A DNA stretch of 64,000 nucleotides from Gemmataceae bacterium (GTDB taxonomy: Bacteria > Planctomycetota > Planctomycetia > Gemmatales > Gemmataceae): positions 16,191 through 80,190 of the forward strand of contig JALHPZ010000014.1 in NCBI GenBank assembly GCA_022842245.1, in the 5' to 3' direction. Of the stretch, positions 17,986 through 27,751 are shown one piece after another. Made by a program: the position numbers and the translations under genes. Position 1 is the first letter of the stretch. Every line of letters begins with the position of its first letter. The notes beneath the pieces are model-generated. The model was not told the origin of the DNA. It ran no database searches and worked only from the letters and a program-made list of their open reading frames with translations.

Positions 17986-19008
17986 ATGATTGACCTGCGC
18001 AGCGATACGGTGACGACGCCGACGCCGGGAATGCTGGCCGCGATGCTGGCGGCCCGCGTCGGCGACGACGTTTACGGGGAGGACGCGTCGGCGAACGAGT
18101 TGGAGGCAAAGGTCGCGGCGTTTTTTGGCCACGAGGCAGCGGTCTTCTTTCCGACCGGCACGATGGCGAACCAGGTAGCGATCCGGGCGCACTGCGATCC
18201 CGGGGACGAAATCCTGGCGGAGGCCACGAGCCATATCGTGCTTTGGGAAGCCGGCGGGGCGGCGGTGCATTCGGGCGTCTCGGTTCGGCCGTTCGACGGG
18301 GAATGGGGCCTGTTGAAAGCGGAACAACTCGCGGGCGCGATCCGCCCGAACGACATGCATTCCGTCCGTACCCGGCTGGTCGTGCTGGAAAACACGCACA
18401 ATCGGGGCGGCGGCACCGTCTACCCGATCGAATCCGTCGCCGCCATCTCGCAGTGGGCCCGATCGCACGGCCTCGCGATGTACCTGGACGGTGCCCGGCT
18501 TTGGAACGCCATCGTCGCGTCCGGTATTCCCGGAAAGGAATGGGGCCGACACTTCGATTCGATCATGGTCGCGTTCAGCAAGGGCCTGGGCGCGCCGTCC
18601 GGTTCGGCGCTCGTCGGCCCACGCCCGCTCATGGAGAAGGCCCGCCGGCTCCGCAAGCTCTTCGGCGGAGCGATGCGCCAGATCGGCTACTACGCGGCCG
18701 CCTGTTCGTACGCGATGGACCATCACGTCGAACGCCTCGCGGAGGACCACGCAAACGCCAGGCTCCTCGCCGACGCCGTCGCCTCCGTACCGGGATTCAC
18801 ACTGACACCGCCGAATGTCCAAACGAATCTCGTCTGGTTTGAGGTCGACGCACGGCACGGTTCGGCCCAGTCCGTCGTCGCCAAACTCCGGGATCAAGGC
18901 ATCCGCGTTTCCGCACTCGACGGGCAAACCGTGCGGATGTGCACGCACCTGAACACAAGTCGAGCCGACTGCGCCCGTGCCACCGACGCCCTCCGCCGAT
19001 TTTCATAA
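17986..19008 (+). CDS. ltaE: Low-specificity L-threonine aldolase
   Basis: This 340-residue PLP enzyme of fold type I would cleave L-threonine or L-allo-threonine to glycine and acetaldehyde in the cytoplasm. 'MIDLRSDTVTTPTPGMLAAM' and 'GDDVYGEDASANELE' are the family N-terminal signatures. 'FFPTGTMANQVAIRAH' contacts the PLP ring, and the Schiff-base lysine is in 'MVAFSKGLGAPSGS' (about residue 200). Length is normal. The M16 protease gene starts 34 nt after its stop. No glycine-metabolism partner is adjacent. Confidence 0.92.
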   Translation: MIDLRSDTVTTPTPGMLAAMLAARVGDDVYGEDASANELEAKVAAFFGHEAAVFFPTGTMANQVAIRAHCDPGDEILAEATSHIVLWEAGGAAVHSGVSVRPFDGEWGLLKAEQLAGAIRPNDMHSVRTRLVVLENTHNRGGGTVYPIESVAAISQWARSHGLAMYLDGARLWNAIVASGIPGKEWGRHFDSIMVAFSKGLGAPSGSALVGPRPLMEKARRLRKLFGGAMRQIGYYAAACSYAMDHHVERLAEDHANARLLADAVASVPGFTLTPPNVQTNLVWFEVDARHGSAQSVVAKLRDQGIRVSALDGQTVRMCTHLNTSRADCARATDALRRFS

Positions 19009-19042
19009 AACGGTTGGATTGCCGAAACTCGGAAGGATACCC

Positions 19043-21763
19043 ATGAACCGGCTCGCGGCCCTTCTCGCGCTCGTTTCGCTCTCGCTATCCGCGTCGGCGC
19101 AATCCACCGACGCCCAACTGGTGTCGTCCGTCAAAACCCTCTTCAAGTCCATCCGGACCGAGACGCTGCCAAACGGCCTGCGCGTCTACCTGCTGCCCGT
19201 TCCGAGTTCCCCCGTCGTCACCACGATGGTCGCTTACAGGGTCGGCGCGTGCGACGAGGACAAGGACCAGACGGGACTCTCGCACTACCTCGAACACTTG
19301 CTCTTCAAGGGCACCGACAAGCTCAAGCCCGGCGACGTCGACCGCGCCACGCAGCGGAACGGCGGCTCAAACAACGCCTACACCAGCGAGGACATGACGG
19401 TCTATCACTTCGACTTCGCCGCCGATCGCTGGACGATCGCGCTCGAGATTGAAGCGGACCGGATGCGCAATACGCGCGTCGACGCGAAGCACGAATTCGA
19501 ACAGGAAAAGGGCGCGGTCATCGCCGAGTTGAAGGGCGGCGAGGATCGGCCGTGGGAATTGGAATCGAAGGCGATCCTGCCCCTTCTCTTCCCGAAGGAA
19601 CACCCTTACGCCCACCCCGTCATCGGCGAGGAAGCGCACGTCCGCGGCGCGACCGCGGAGATCATCACGCGGTACTACGACAAGTGGTACCACCCGAACA
19701 ACGCGTCGCTGGTCGTAGTCGGCGGCTTCAACCCCGACGACGCGCTCACGACGATCAAAAAGCTCTTCGGCCCGATTCCGAAGGCGGATCTGCCGCCGCG
19801 GAAAGAGGCCAAGCTGCCGCCTCCGCGCACGGCGCTGGTCCGCAAGGAATTCGCTTCCAAGTTCGACGTACCCCGGATGATGATGGGGTTCAACACCGTT
19901 GCCGTTGGTCACGACGACGACTACGCTCTGGACGTGCTGAGCCTGATCCTATCCTCGGGCAAGACGTCGCGGTTGTACAAGAAACTCGTCGAAGGTGAAC
20001 GCGTCGCCACGGAGGTGGACACCACAAACAATGCGGGTCGGCTACCGGGTTGGTTCGGCGTGGATGTCGAAGCGCTGGACAACAAACACCGAGCGCAGAT
20101 CGAAAGGCTCGTTTTCGCCGAATTGAAGAAGCTCGCGACCGAGCCGATATCGGAAGCGGAACTGGCACGGGCGCGGAAGTCGTTGCTCGCGGGGTTCATC
20201 TTCGGGAACGAATCGGTACACGGCCTCGCGGACCAGATTTCCAACGCCGTCACGAACGCGGATTTGAACTACCTGACAACGTACCTGGACCGCGTGCTGG
20301 CCGTGACGCCCGCGGACCTCCAGCGAGCCGCAGCGCGGCACTTCCGCGAGGAATCCGCCGTTGTCGTCTGGTCGGTGCCGAACGGCGAGAAGAACGGGCA
20401 ACGGGATACGAAGCGTCCGCGAACGTCGGCCCGCAAACTCCATCGAGTGGAACCCACGGGCGGCACCGGCGGGTTCTCGCTCTCGAATGCGAGACGCGTC
20501 GAACTGGATAACGGCCTGAAACTCCTGATGCTCGAAAACCGCCGCCTGCCCATTGTCGTCGCGCGGGCGTTCGTGGCGGATATCCGCCTCCTCGAACCGG
20601 CCGCGAACGCCGGCGTCGCGGCCCTGGTCGGCGACATGCTGGAGGAAGGCACCGACCGCCATTCCGGCCCGCAAATCGCCACACTGATGGAAGATACCGG
20701 CGGCTCCCTATCGATGAGCGCCGCCGGCGGATCGCTCAAGGTCCTCACGCGGGACGCCGACCTCGGGTTGGGATTGCTTATCGAATGCCTGACGCGCCCG
20801 ACGTTTCCCAAAGAGGAATTCGAGGCTCGGCGCGAGCAACTCGTTGCCGCCATCGCCGACGCCGAGACGCAACCGAACACGAAGGCACGCCAGACCTTCA
20901 ACGCGATGGTCTACGGCGACCATCCATACGGTCGGCCATTCGCGGGCAAGAAAGAGATCGTTACCAAGCTCACGCCGGAAGATGCGAAGGCGTTCCACTC
21001 GATGGCTTTCGTGCCGAACCGCACGACGTTCGTCCTCGTCGGCGACTTCGATGCGAAGGAAATGGAAGCGAAGATTCGGGCGCTGACCGCGGGCTGGAAG
21101 CGGGGAAACGCGATCAAGCCGATGGTCCCCGCGCCGCCGGTCCGCACCAAAACCGAGGTGAAGATCCTCAGCGATGCGACCGCGGCGCAGACACACGTCT
21201 ACATCGGCCACGCCGGCATCCTCCGCAGCGATCCGGATTACTACAAACTCCTCGTCATGGATAATGTCCTCGGAACCGGCCCCGGATTCACCGACAGGCT
21301 CTCGGCGAACCTCCGCGACCGACAGGGGCTGGCCTACACCGTGCGGGCGACCATTTGCGACTCGGCCGGTGACCAACCGGGCGCGTTTACCGGGTATATT
21401 GGAACATTCCCCGATAAATTCACATGGGTGAAAGATGGCTTCCTCAAGGAGTTCCAGCGGATCCGCAACGAAAAGGCGACCACCGATGAAGTGGAGGACG
21501 CTAAGAAGTATCTGTTGGGGAGCCTCGCGTTCCGGCTGACGACGAACGCGCAGGTGGCGGAGGAGCTTTTGACGGCCGAGCGGTACGGTTTGGGCTTCGA
21601 CTCGCTGGAGAAGTACCGGGCGGCGGTGGCGGCGGTAACGGTGGACGACGTACAAGCGGCGGCGCGAAAACACCTGCGACCGGACGGCGTGGTCGTGGTG
21701 GCGTGCGGGCCGATCGACGGCGAAGGAAAGCCGTTGACCAAGCAGAAGGGCGGCGAACGATGA
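19043..21763 (+). CDS. Secreted M16 family zinc metallopeptidase (two-domain pitrilysin-like)
   Basis: The 906-residue protein carries a signal peptide ('LAALLALVSLSLSASAQ') and two M16 halves. The first has the inverted zinc motif HYLEH (residues 81-85) and a distal Glu near 162 at the expected spacing, so it should be catalytic. The second half ('NARRVELDNGLKLLMLEN' onward) lacks HxxEH and is the usual inactive partner domain closing the chamber. M16 enzymes degrade short peptides. I chose the ATG at 19043, behind GGAAGG, because the earlier frame opening at 18977 overlaps ltaE. The stop overlaps the next start (ATGA), so the UVR-motif protein is translationally coupled. Confidence 0.92.
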   Translation: MNRLAALLALVSLSLSASAQSTDAQLVSSVKTLFKSIRTETLPNGLRVYLLPVPSSPVVTTMVAYRVGACDEDKDQTGLSHYLEHLLFKGTDKLKPGDVDRATQRNGGSNNAYTSEDMTVYHFDFAADRWTIALEIEADRMRNTRVDAKHEFEQEKGAVIAELKGGEDRPWELESKAILPLLFPKEHPYAHPVIGEEAHVRGATAEIITRYYDKWYHPNNASLVVVGGFNPDDALTTIKKLFGPIPKADLPPRKEAKLPPPRTALVRKEFASKFDVPRMMMGFNTVAVGHDDDYALDVLSLILSSGKTSRLYKKLVEGERVATEVDTTNNAGRLPGWFGVDVEALDNKHRAQIERLVFAELKKLATEPISEAELARARKSLLAGFIFGNESVHGLADQISNAVTNADLNYLTTYLDRVLAVTPADLQRAAARHFREESAVVVWSVPNGEKNGQRDTKRPRTSARKLHRVEPTGGTGGFSLSNARRVELDNGLKLLMLENRRLPIVVARAFVADIRLLEPAANAGVAALVGDMLEEGTDRHSGPQIATLMEDTGGSLSMSAAGGSLKVLTRDADLGLGLLIECLTRPTFPKEEFEARREQLVAAIADAETQPNTKARQTFNAMVYGDHPYGRPFAGKKEIVTKLTPEDAKAFHSMAFVPNRTTFVLVGDFDAKEMEAKIRALTAGWKRGNAIKPMVPAPPVRTKTEVKILSDATAAQTHVYIGHAGILRSDPDYYKLLVMDNVLGTGPGFTDRLSANLRDRQGLAYTVRATICDSAGDQPGAFTGYIGTFPDKFTWVKDGFLKEFQRIRNEKATTDEVEDAKKYLLGSLAFRLTTNAQVAEELLTAERYGLGFDSLEKYRAAVAAVTVDDVQAAARKHLRPDGVVVVACGPIDGEGKPLTKQKGGER

Positions 21764-22524
21764 GGCAGGATATCGACGGAGCCTTGAAGGGCTGGGAACA
21801 CAAGCCGAACGTACTGCAGGCGCGGATCGTGACCGCCCGGGACGGACGGGACGTGCTTCAGATGCGGTTGGACCTTGGCATCCTGCAGATGGAACTGACG
21901 GACCGCCCGGACGGTGCGCGGCCGCACGGGTTCGCGACCTTTTACGAATACCTGAAGTCGAAGGCGAAGGCCGCGTCGCTCGCGGGCAAATCGTTCACAT
22001 TGAACGATCATCAGGCTCAAGAGGCCGATCGTGAATTCATGCAGTTCTACCAGCGCCGCATCTGCTGGCTCGCGCTCGGGGAATACGGCCGCGCCGTGAC
22101 CGACGCCGATCACACGTTGGCGTTCATGGACTTCGTTCGCGACCACTCCCCCTCGGAGGCCTACACGCAGGCACACGAGCAATACCGGGGGTTCGTTCTT
22201 TTTCACCGCGCGCAGGCCGAGGCCGCGGCCCTCGCGGCGGAAGAAGATCCCGAAGGAGCCGTGAATGCACTGCGGCGCGGCGCCGAGACCATCCGCGAGT
22301 TTCTCCGGGGCCAGGACGACGAGGACGCGGGCGAAGACAATCCGATGTTGGCGCAATTGGCCGTCCTCGAGAACGAGATCCGCGAACGCCACGGCGTGAA
22401 GGAGACTCTGGAGGAACAGTTGGCCCAGGCCGTTGCCCGCGAAGACTACGAGCGCGCGGCGGAACTGCGCGACTCGATCCGCCAGCAGACGGGCCGGCGA
22501 ACCGAAGCTCCCGGCGGGGCGTAA
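21760..22524 (+). CDS. UVR-motif (UvrB/UvrC C-terminal-like) protein
   Basis: The 254-residue cytoplasmic protein has an uncharacterised N-terminal region ('MRQDIDGALKGWEHKPNVLQ') and a C-terminal UVR motif ('QLAQAVAREDYERAAELRDS', about residues 222-241), the helical hairpin through which UvrB and UvrC pair and which also occurs in McsA and ClpC. It has no McsA zinc finger and no nuclease domain. The start overlaps the M16 stop codon by 4 nt. The UVR motif implies binding to another UVR-containing protein; the partner is not in the window. Confidence 0.8.
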   Translation: MRQDIDGALKGWEHKPNVLQARIVTARDGRDVLQMRLDLGILQMELTDRPDGARPHGFATFYEYLKSKAKAASLAGKSFTLNDHQAQEADREFMQFYQRRICWLALGEYGRAVTDADHTLAFMDFVRDHSPSEAYTQAHEQYRGFVLFHRAQAEAAALAAEEDPEGAVNALRRGAETIREFLRGQDDEDAGEDNPMLAQLAVLENEIRERHGVKETLEEQLAQAVAREDYERAAELRDSIRQQTGRRTEAPGGA

Positions 22525-22561
22525 TATCTTGGGGACAATCGCCCGACTCCGGTGATCCAAC

Positions 22562-23968
22562 ATGAATTCCACGATGAAGACCGCCCTGCCGATCGGGCTG
22601 GTCGTCCTGATGGTGTTCGGCGTGACGTTCATGTCGCAGTTCACCGCGCCACCGGCCGCCCGCGTCGACGATACCGAACCCGAAACGGAACTTCCGCTGA
22701 AGGTCGTCACGGCCGAATACGCCTTTGATCCCGCGCCCCGGCCGGATCTCTGGTTTCAGCGATTCTTCCCCGGCTTTCTGGAAGTTGGCACCGACGGCGC
22801 GACCAATCGCATCGGCTTCATTATCCGCAATGCCAGGCGTTCGAGCGTGTTCCTCACCGCGCTGCGCCCCAGTTGTCCGGCCTGCACCACGGCCCGAGCC
22901 GCCGTCCTGCCGCCCGCCGATCTCGCTAACTACTTCCAACACGTCGCCGCCGGAACGCTGGCCGGACCCGTTCCCACCGGCGATCTCCTGTCGGCCATCG
23001 CCTGGGCCAGCCTCCGACCCAAACTCGTTTGGCACGAATTCGCGTTCAACGAACTCACAAACAAGTTCGAACTCCCCGGTGCAGCGGATCGCGGTGATAC
23101 TTGGGGTTTGCTCGAACTGGGATTCGCCATGACGAGTTCCGGCGCTCCCACGCCCAAACAAGCCTACTTCGACCTCTACGACGCCGCCGGTTCGAAACTC
23201 ACCTTCGAACCCCAAACCTTCACCGTCGTTCTCGGCGGTCGGGACGCCCAGGAACTCACGGCTGTCGATTTCCGCCTCCCGGAACTCTCCGACTCCAATC
23301 CAATCCAATCGTTCGAGGTGTACGTAGTCTCGGCGACGCGGCAACAATTGCCTCCGCCGCCCATCACCACGAACAACGATCCGCACCTGCACGTCGGACA
23401 GCCGGTTCCGGTCGGCGTCGAAGATTTACAGTCCATCTCCAAGGCCGCGTCAGCCCGCGCCCAGTCGAACGGCGTCGCCGTCGTGATCCCATACAAATGC
23501 GGCTATCGCATCCCGATCACGCTTAGCCGCGATGCGAACGGCAAATCCCTCGACGTCGGCCCCTTTGAACGAACGCTCGACGTCGGTACCGGACCGGGGA
23601 TCGTCGTCCAAAAGCCCGCGAGACTGCGCGTGCGCGGTGAGGTCGTCGGCGCGGTCCGGCTCGAAGGCGCGAGCAGTATCGATTTCGGCTCCTACAACGG
23701 CGATTTCGCCCAGAAAAAGGAGATCCGACTCTGGACCGAAAAAAAGGATGTCACGCTGGAGGTCGATCCCAAACTGTGCGAGCCGGGATTCCTCAAGGCG
23801 ACGCTTGGCTCGCCGACGCCCATCGCCGATCGTCTGTACTGGACCCTGACGGTTCAGATCCCCGCCAAGGAAGGCAAGCGTCCACCATGGGAAGGCTCCA
23901 TTTATCTGCGGGCGAAAGGCGAGAAGCCGTTCAATATGCGGATTCAGACCTCGGGCCACGGGCGATGA
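22562..23968 (+). CDS. Membrane-anchored protein of unknown function
   Basis: This 468-residue protein begins with an uncleaved-looking anchor ('TALPIGLVVLMVFGVTFMSQ'); the rest is probably extracytoplasmic. It is rich in beta-strand patterns, and the last 150 residues ('LRVRGEVVGAVRLEGASSID') resemble an Ig-like/DUF1573-type domain that follows membrane redox proteins in some planctomycetes; that comparison is tentative. A 'CPACTTARA' pair of cysteines at about residue 104 could bind metal or form a disulfide, but no CxxCH haem site is present. The tetrahaem cytochrome gene follows after 58 nt, so the two products may work together. Confidence 0.75.
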   Translation: MNSTMKTALPIGLVVLMVFGVTFMSQFTAPPAARVDDTEPETELPLKVVTAEYAFDPAPRPDLWFQRFFPGFLEVGTDGATNRIGFIIRNARRSSVFLTALRPSCPACTTARAAVLPPADLANYFQHVAAGTLAGPVPTGDLLSAIAWASLRPKLVWHEFAFNELTNKFELPGAADRGDTWGLLELGFAMTSSGAPTPKQAYFDLYDAAGSKLTFEPQTFTVVLGGRDAQELTAVDFRLPELSDSNPIQSFEVYVVSATRQQLPPPPITTNNDPHLHVGQPVPVGVEDLQSISKAASARAQSNGVAVVIPYKCGYRIPITLSRDANGKSLDVGPFERTLDVGTGPGIVVQKPARLRVRGEVVGAVRLEGASSIDFGSYNGDFAQKKEIRLWTEKKDVTLEVDPKLCEPGFLKATLGSPTPIADRLYWTLTVQIPAKEGKRPPWEGSIYLRAKGEKPFNMRIQTSGHGR

Positions 23969-24026
23969 CCTTTACTCCCACGGTCGATTCCGAGTAGTCT
24001 GATCAGGAAATTGCACGGAGAGACCC

Positions 24027-25805
24027 ATGAACGGGACCGCGAACCGATCGCGCTGGCCGGCCCGCCGAATCGCCCTGATCCTGCTCGCACTGACGCTGCC
24101 CGCGGGATTCTGGGCCGCCCGCTGCACGATGCCGGACACGACTCCCAAGACCAAACCGCCGACTGCGACCGAACCGAGCGTCGGCGGTGTTCCCCTCTTT
24201 GCCACCTGGCCCAAAGACGTCAAACCCGAAGTCGTCGTCGTCGTTACCGGCCAGACGTACGGCTACCTCTCGCCCTGCGGTTGCAGTCGGCCTCAAAAAG
24301 GCGGACTCGAACGACGCGCGAATTTCTTCAAGATCCTTCGCGATAAAGGCTGGCCCCTCGTTGCCGTCGACCTCGGTGATCTCGCCCCGCCCAAAAAAGT
24401 GCAGGATCAGGATCACCTCAAGTACGAATACATGATGAAGGCGCTCGCCGGCATGGGCTACGCCGCCGTTGGACTCGGCATCCAGGACTTCGACCAGCAA
24501 CTCTGGCACCTGCTGGCCCGCTACACCCTCCAGAAGAGCGACGAACCCCCGTACGTGCTCGCGGCGAACCTGCTCTCGAAGGACGAAACCGGAGCCTTCA
24601 CCCGCAAGGCGTTCGATGTGCCCGGCGGCCGCGCGATGGTGGGCGATCACGCCATCGCTCGCGTGGACCGTCTAGCCCCCGGCAAACCGCTCCCGCACGC
24701 GACTGTCGGCATCGTCGGCCTTCTCGGCCCGACGCTCGCGGACCGCCTCGCCCAGATCGACAAGTCGTTTGCAATCGGCAAGCCGGAGGATGCCCTTGCG
24801 ACCGCCAAAGCAGCACTCAAGGCCGCGAATCCCGCCACCGCGATCAACGTGCTGCTCTACTCCGGCAGCAAGGACGACGCCCTCAAGATCGCCGCGGCCA
24901 ATAAAGAGTTCCACCTCGTCGCCTGCCAGAGCGAAGAATCGGAACCGCCGCAATTCCCGACGCTCGTCAACGACGACCGCACGTTCGTCATCCAAGTTGG
25001 CCACAAGGGCCAGAACCTCGGCGTCGTCGGTGTCTTCAAGACCGCGACTGGCTACGAACTCAAATACCAACTCGTGCCGCTCGGCGAGGAATTCCTGACC
25101 CCGGAGGGCGACGCCGCCGCCAAGGCGAACGCCACGCTGCAATTGCTCGAGTCGTATACGGCCCAGGTGAAGAAGGATAATCTCTTGGCGAAGTTCACCG
25201 AAAAACCGCTGACGCATGAAGCGCAGATCGACCATCCCGATGCCAAGCTCGCCTTTGTCGGGTCCGACCGGTGCCAGGCCTGCCACCCCAACGAATTCAA
25301 GATCTGGAAGGAGAGCAAGCACGGCCACGCCATGGAAGCTCTCGAGAAATACGCGGTGCGCCCGAGCCTGCGTCAGTTCGATGGGGACTGCGTGCAGTGC
25401 CACACCGTCGGCTTCCGCTATCAGACCGGCTACACGAACGAGAAGGAGACTCCGCACCTCAAGCACGTCGGATGCGAAAGTTGCCACGGCCCGGGTAGCG
25501 GCCACGTCGCCAACCCGTTCAAGAAGGAATTGCTTGCCAACCTGAGCAAGTGGAAGTCGAAACCGGAGGATCGGCTCCCGTCGAAGGAAACGCTCGAAAA
25601 GCTCGCGAACGCGAAACCGGGCGAAAATCCGGTGGAACTGGCCCCGGCCGTGCAACGGATGCTATCCGCCGTGCAGACCCGCTGCATGGGGTGTCACGAC
25701 CATGAAAACGACCCGAAATTCGATCTGAACAAATACATGCCGAAGATCTGGCACTCCGGATTCAAAGCGCCGGCGGGCGGTGGACTGCCGCCCAACGCCA
25801 AGTGA
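24027..25805 (+). CDS. Membrane-anchored tetrahaem cytochrome c (c554-like) with an N-terminal phosphoesterase-like domain
   Basis: The 592-residue protein has an N-terminal membrane anchor (residues 10-32). Residues about 65-390 resemble the calcineurin/5'-nucleotidase-like region often fused to cytochromes, with 'YLSPCGCSRPQKGGLERR' and 'VAVDLGDLAPP'. The C-terminal part has four CxxCH haem c sites: CQACH (416), CVQCH (455), CESCH (483, in 'GCESCHGPGSGH') and CMGCH (553). This pattern belongs to the cytochrome c554/multihaem group that passes electrons outside the cytoplasmic membrane. The metal ligands of a true phosphoesterase are incomplete by eye, so the first domain may not be enzymatic. 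It is the last gene of a plus-strand run. Confidence 0.88.
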   Translation: MNGTANRSRWPARRIALILLALTLPAGFWAARCTMPDTTPKTKPPTATEPSVGGVPLFATWPKDVKPEVVVVVTGQTYGYLSPCGCSRPQKGGLERRANFFKILRDKGWPLVAVDLGDLAPPKKVQDQDHLKYEYMMKALAGMGYAAVGLGIQDFDQQLWHLLARYTLQKSDEPPYVLAANLLSKDETGAFTRKAFDVPGGRAMVGDHAIARVDRLAPGKPLPHATVGIVGLLGPTLADRLAQIDKSFAIGKPEDALATAKAALKAANPATAINVLLYSGSKDDALKIAAANKEFHLVACQSEESEPPQFPTLVNDDRTFVIQVGHKGQNLGVVGVFKTATGYELKYQLVPLGEEFLTPEGDAAAKANATLQLLESYTAQVKKDNLLAKFTEKPLTHEAQIDHPDAKLAFVGSDRCQACHPNEFKIWKESKHGHAMEALEKYAVRPSLRQFDGDCVQCHTVGFRYQTGYTNEKETPHLKHVGCESCHGPGSGHVANPFKKELLANLSKWKSKPEDRLPSKETLEKLANAKPGENPVELAPAVQRMLSAVQTRCMGCHDHENDPKFDLNKYMPKIWHSGFKAPAGGGLPPNAK

Positions 25806-25817
25806 CCTGCCATCCCG

Positions 25818-27065
25818 TCAATCGTCGCTGAACGGCCCGCGGAAGAAGTGCGATTCCTTCGCGGGCTGATACGCGATCTTCATCGCATCGTGGGCGATGG
25901 TCTTTCCGCCCTCCCCCATCGATCGATGCAGGAAATCCAGTAGGGTGCTCGTCAGAAGGGTCCGCTCCACCGGATACGGCGATTTCCCCGTCTCCAGAAA
26001 ACTCTCGATGTGGAACGTCAGAGGATCGAAGAACCGGGCCCCCGGCGGCAGCGGCAGCACGAACCAGGTCGCGTGGGGTTTCGGATCGCCTACCACTTTC
26101 ACCGCGGCGGTGATGTCGGCGACATAGCCCGGAAGGTTCAAAAGCGTGGCACGCGTTCCATCCACGTATTCCACAAGGAACGCCGTCGGCTTCTCGACGT
26201 GATCCCGCGGCGCGCCGTAGTCCCGGCTGCCACTGCGGCGCAGGGCCGCCTCGGCCAGGCCCTTGTCCCACTCGCCGCGGTCCCAGGCGTTCCAAACGGC
26301 GTTCCCTTGCAGCGTGCGAACCGACTTCACTCCGGTCTCGCCGCCGGCGCGGCGTTCAAGCAGGCATTGCAGCACTTCGAGGGCGTGGAATCCATAGATC
26401 TCCAGGTCCGAATACCAGCAAACCACGGCTTCGCGGATCTTCGCGCCGAGGTCGGGTTCCCATTCCGGGCATCGCCAGGTCACGGGCAGCGACGATCCGG
26501 CCATGAGGCCGAAACCCATCGCCTTCGCGGTGTCGTACATCTTCCGCGCCTTCGCGTGGTCGTAGGACAGGTGCTTGTCGACGAAAACTGGCACGGACTT
26601 CTTGCTGGACTTGAAGACCTCCACGATCTGCTCGAACATTTCGAATCGCGGGTACAGGATCTGGCCGAGTTTGTTCCGCGGATAATCGCCGTGTTCGCAA
26701 ATGAGCAGGACGCCGTCGACGTCGAGGGATTCCTTGCCGCCGAGGGCCGCGGCGATGGTGTCGGTAAGCTCGAAGTTCTTGATCCTGGCGAGGCCTCGGG
26801 AGAGGTCCTGCATCTTGCCGTCGGCGTGGTATTGATCGTTGAACATGCGCGCGACGCGGACGTTCGGCTTGTGGGGCCTGCCTTTCACCGTGTAGCCGAA
26901 CATGAGTCGGCCGGCGATGTGGTAGGAGTGCGAGAGCTTGTAGTAGACACTGTTGACGGACGCGACGCGTTTGGGCCCCGGAGCGGTAGCGGAGGCGTCG
27001 CGGGGGAATCCGGCGAGGCCGGTGAGGGCGACTCCGGCGAGGCGGAGGGATTCGCGGCGGTTCAT
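25818..27065 (-). CDS. Tat-signal secreted protein of unknown function
   Basis: The 415-residue product begins with a twin-arginine-like signal ('MNRRESLRLAGVALTGLAGF'), so it may be exported folded, often with a cofactor. Features include 'GVLLICEHGDYPRNKLGQIL' and 'ALEVLQCLLERRAGGETGVK'; the latter resembles the middle of planctomycete Gfo/Idh-like oxidoreductases, but no GxGxxG nucleotide site is visible at the N-terminus. I do not assign a function. I used the ATG at 27065; the frame continues upstream into the 3' part of the cytochrome gene but that sequence looks non-coding. It lies 65 nt downstream of the c'-like cytochrome gene on the same strand. Confidence 0.78.
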   Translation of the reverse strand: MNRRESLRLAGVALTGLAGFPRDASATAPGPKRVASVNSVYYKLSHSYHIAGRLMFGYTVKGRPHKPNVRVARMFNDQYHADGKMQDLSRGLARIKNFELTDTIAAALGGKESLDVDGVLLICEHGDYPRNKLGQILYPRFEMFEQIVEVFKSSKKSVPVFVDKHLSYDHAKARKMYDTAKAMGFGLMAGSSLPVTWRCPEWEPDLGAKIREAVVCWYSDLEIYGFHALEVLQCLLERRAGGETGVKSVRTLQGNAVWNAWDRGEWDKGLAEAALRRSGSRDYGAPRDHVEKPTAFLVEYVDGTRATLLNLPGYVADITAAVKVVGDPKPHATWFVLPLPPGARFFDPLTFHIESFLETGKSPYPVERTLLTSTLLDFLHRSMGEGGKTIAHDAMKIAYQPAKESHFFRGPFSDD

Positions 27066-27130
27066 AACGGCCTCGGGGAATGGAAACGGCCGACCCGACA
27101 GGGCCGGCCGTCCGTGGATCGAATCGGAGC

Positions 27131-27553
27131 TTACTTGTGGGCCTTGTGGCAGTCGGCGCACATGCCGCCGAACTTCTTGGCACCGGCGGCCACGCCGTCC
27201 TTGTCCTTCTTGTCGGCCGCGTCGGCGATTTCCGTCATGACTTCCGAGAAGCCCTTGGCGTGCTTCTCCCACGATTCCTTGTCACCCTTCTTCGGCGTGT
27301 TCTTGCCGAGGGCTTCGCCGTAAGCCTTCAGTTCCGCGCCGATCTTCTTGGCGTCTTCCCACTTCTCGCCCTTGGCCGCCGCGTTGCACTTGGCGCAGAG
27401 GCCTTCCTTGCCGGGCACCTTCTTCATGATCTCCTTGGTCGTCGGCGTCTTCTTCGTGTCCTTCTTGTCCTTCTTCTCCTGCGCCACAACGCCGAGGGAG
27501 AGCGCGAATGCCGCGATCGCGAAACAGGCCACCAACCGTCGAGCCGTCGTCAT
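27131..27553 (-). CDS. Cytochrome c'-like secreted monohaem protein
   Basis: This 140-residue protein has a signal peptide ('LVACFAIAAFALSLGVVAQ') and a Lys-rich helical body. The only complete haem c site is 'CADCHKAH' at the extreme C-terminus, as in cytochrome c' and c556 four-helix bundles; an earlier 'CAKCNAAAKG' is a degenerate CxxC-N site. This predicts one pentacoordinate haem in the periplasm, used in other bacteria for NO binding or electron transfer. I chose the ATG at 27553 because it gives the signal peptide. The Tat-signal gene follows. Confidence 0.83.
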   Translation of the reverse strand: MTTARRLVACFAIAAFALSLGVVAQEKKDKKDTKKTPTTKEIMKKVPGKEGLCAKCNAAAKGEKWEDAKKIGAELKAYGEALGKNTPKKGDKESWEKHAKGFSEVMTEIADAADKKDKDGVAAGAKKFGGMCADCHKAHK

Positions 27554-27751
27554 CGGAAAAACCCCGTTGTTGAAAGAATCCACGTCGGAATCGGGCGACC
27601 TCCGCCGTCTCCAACGATGCAATCCTATCCCATTCAAATCGGCGAGTGAATCGAAATCCCCGCGGTTTTTTGGGCTTCGCCAAACCCCGGCGCGTCTCCT
27701 ATCCTCAACCTCACGCCCCCGCGATCTCCCGCCCCGGAACCTTCCCGCACC

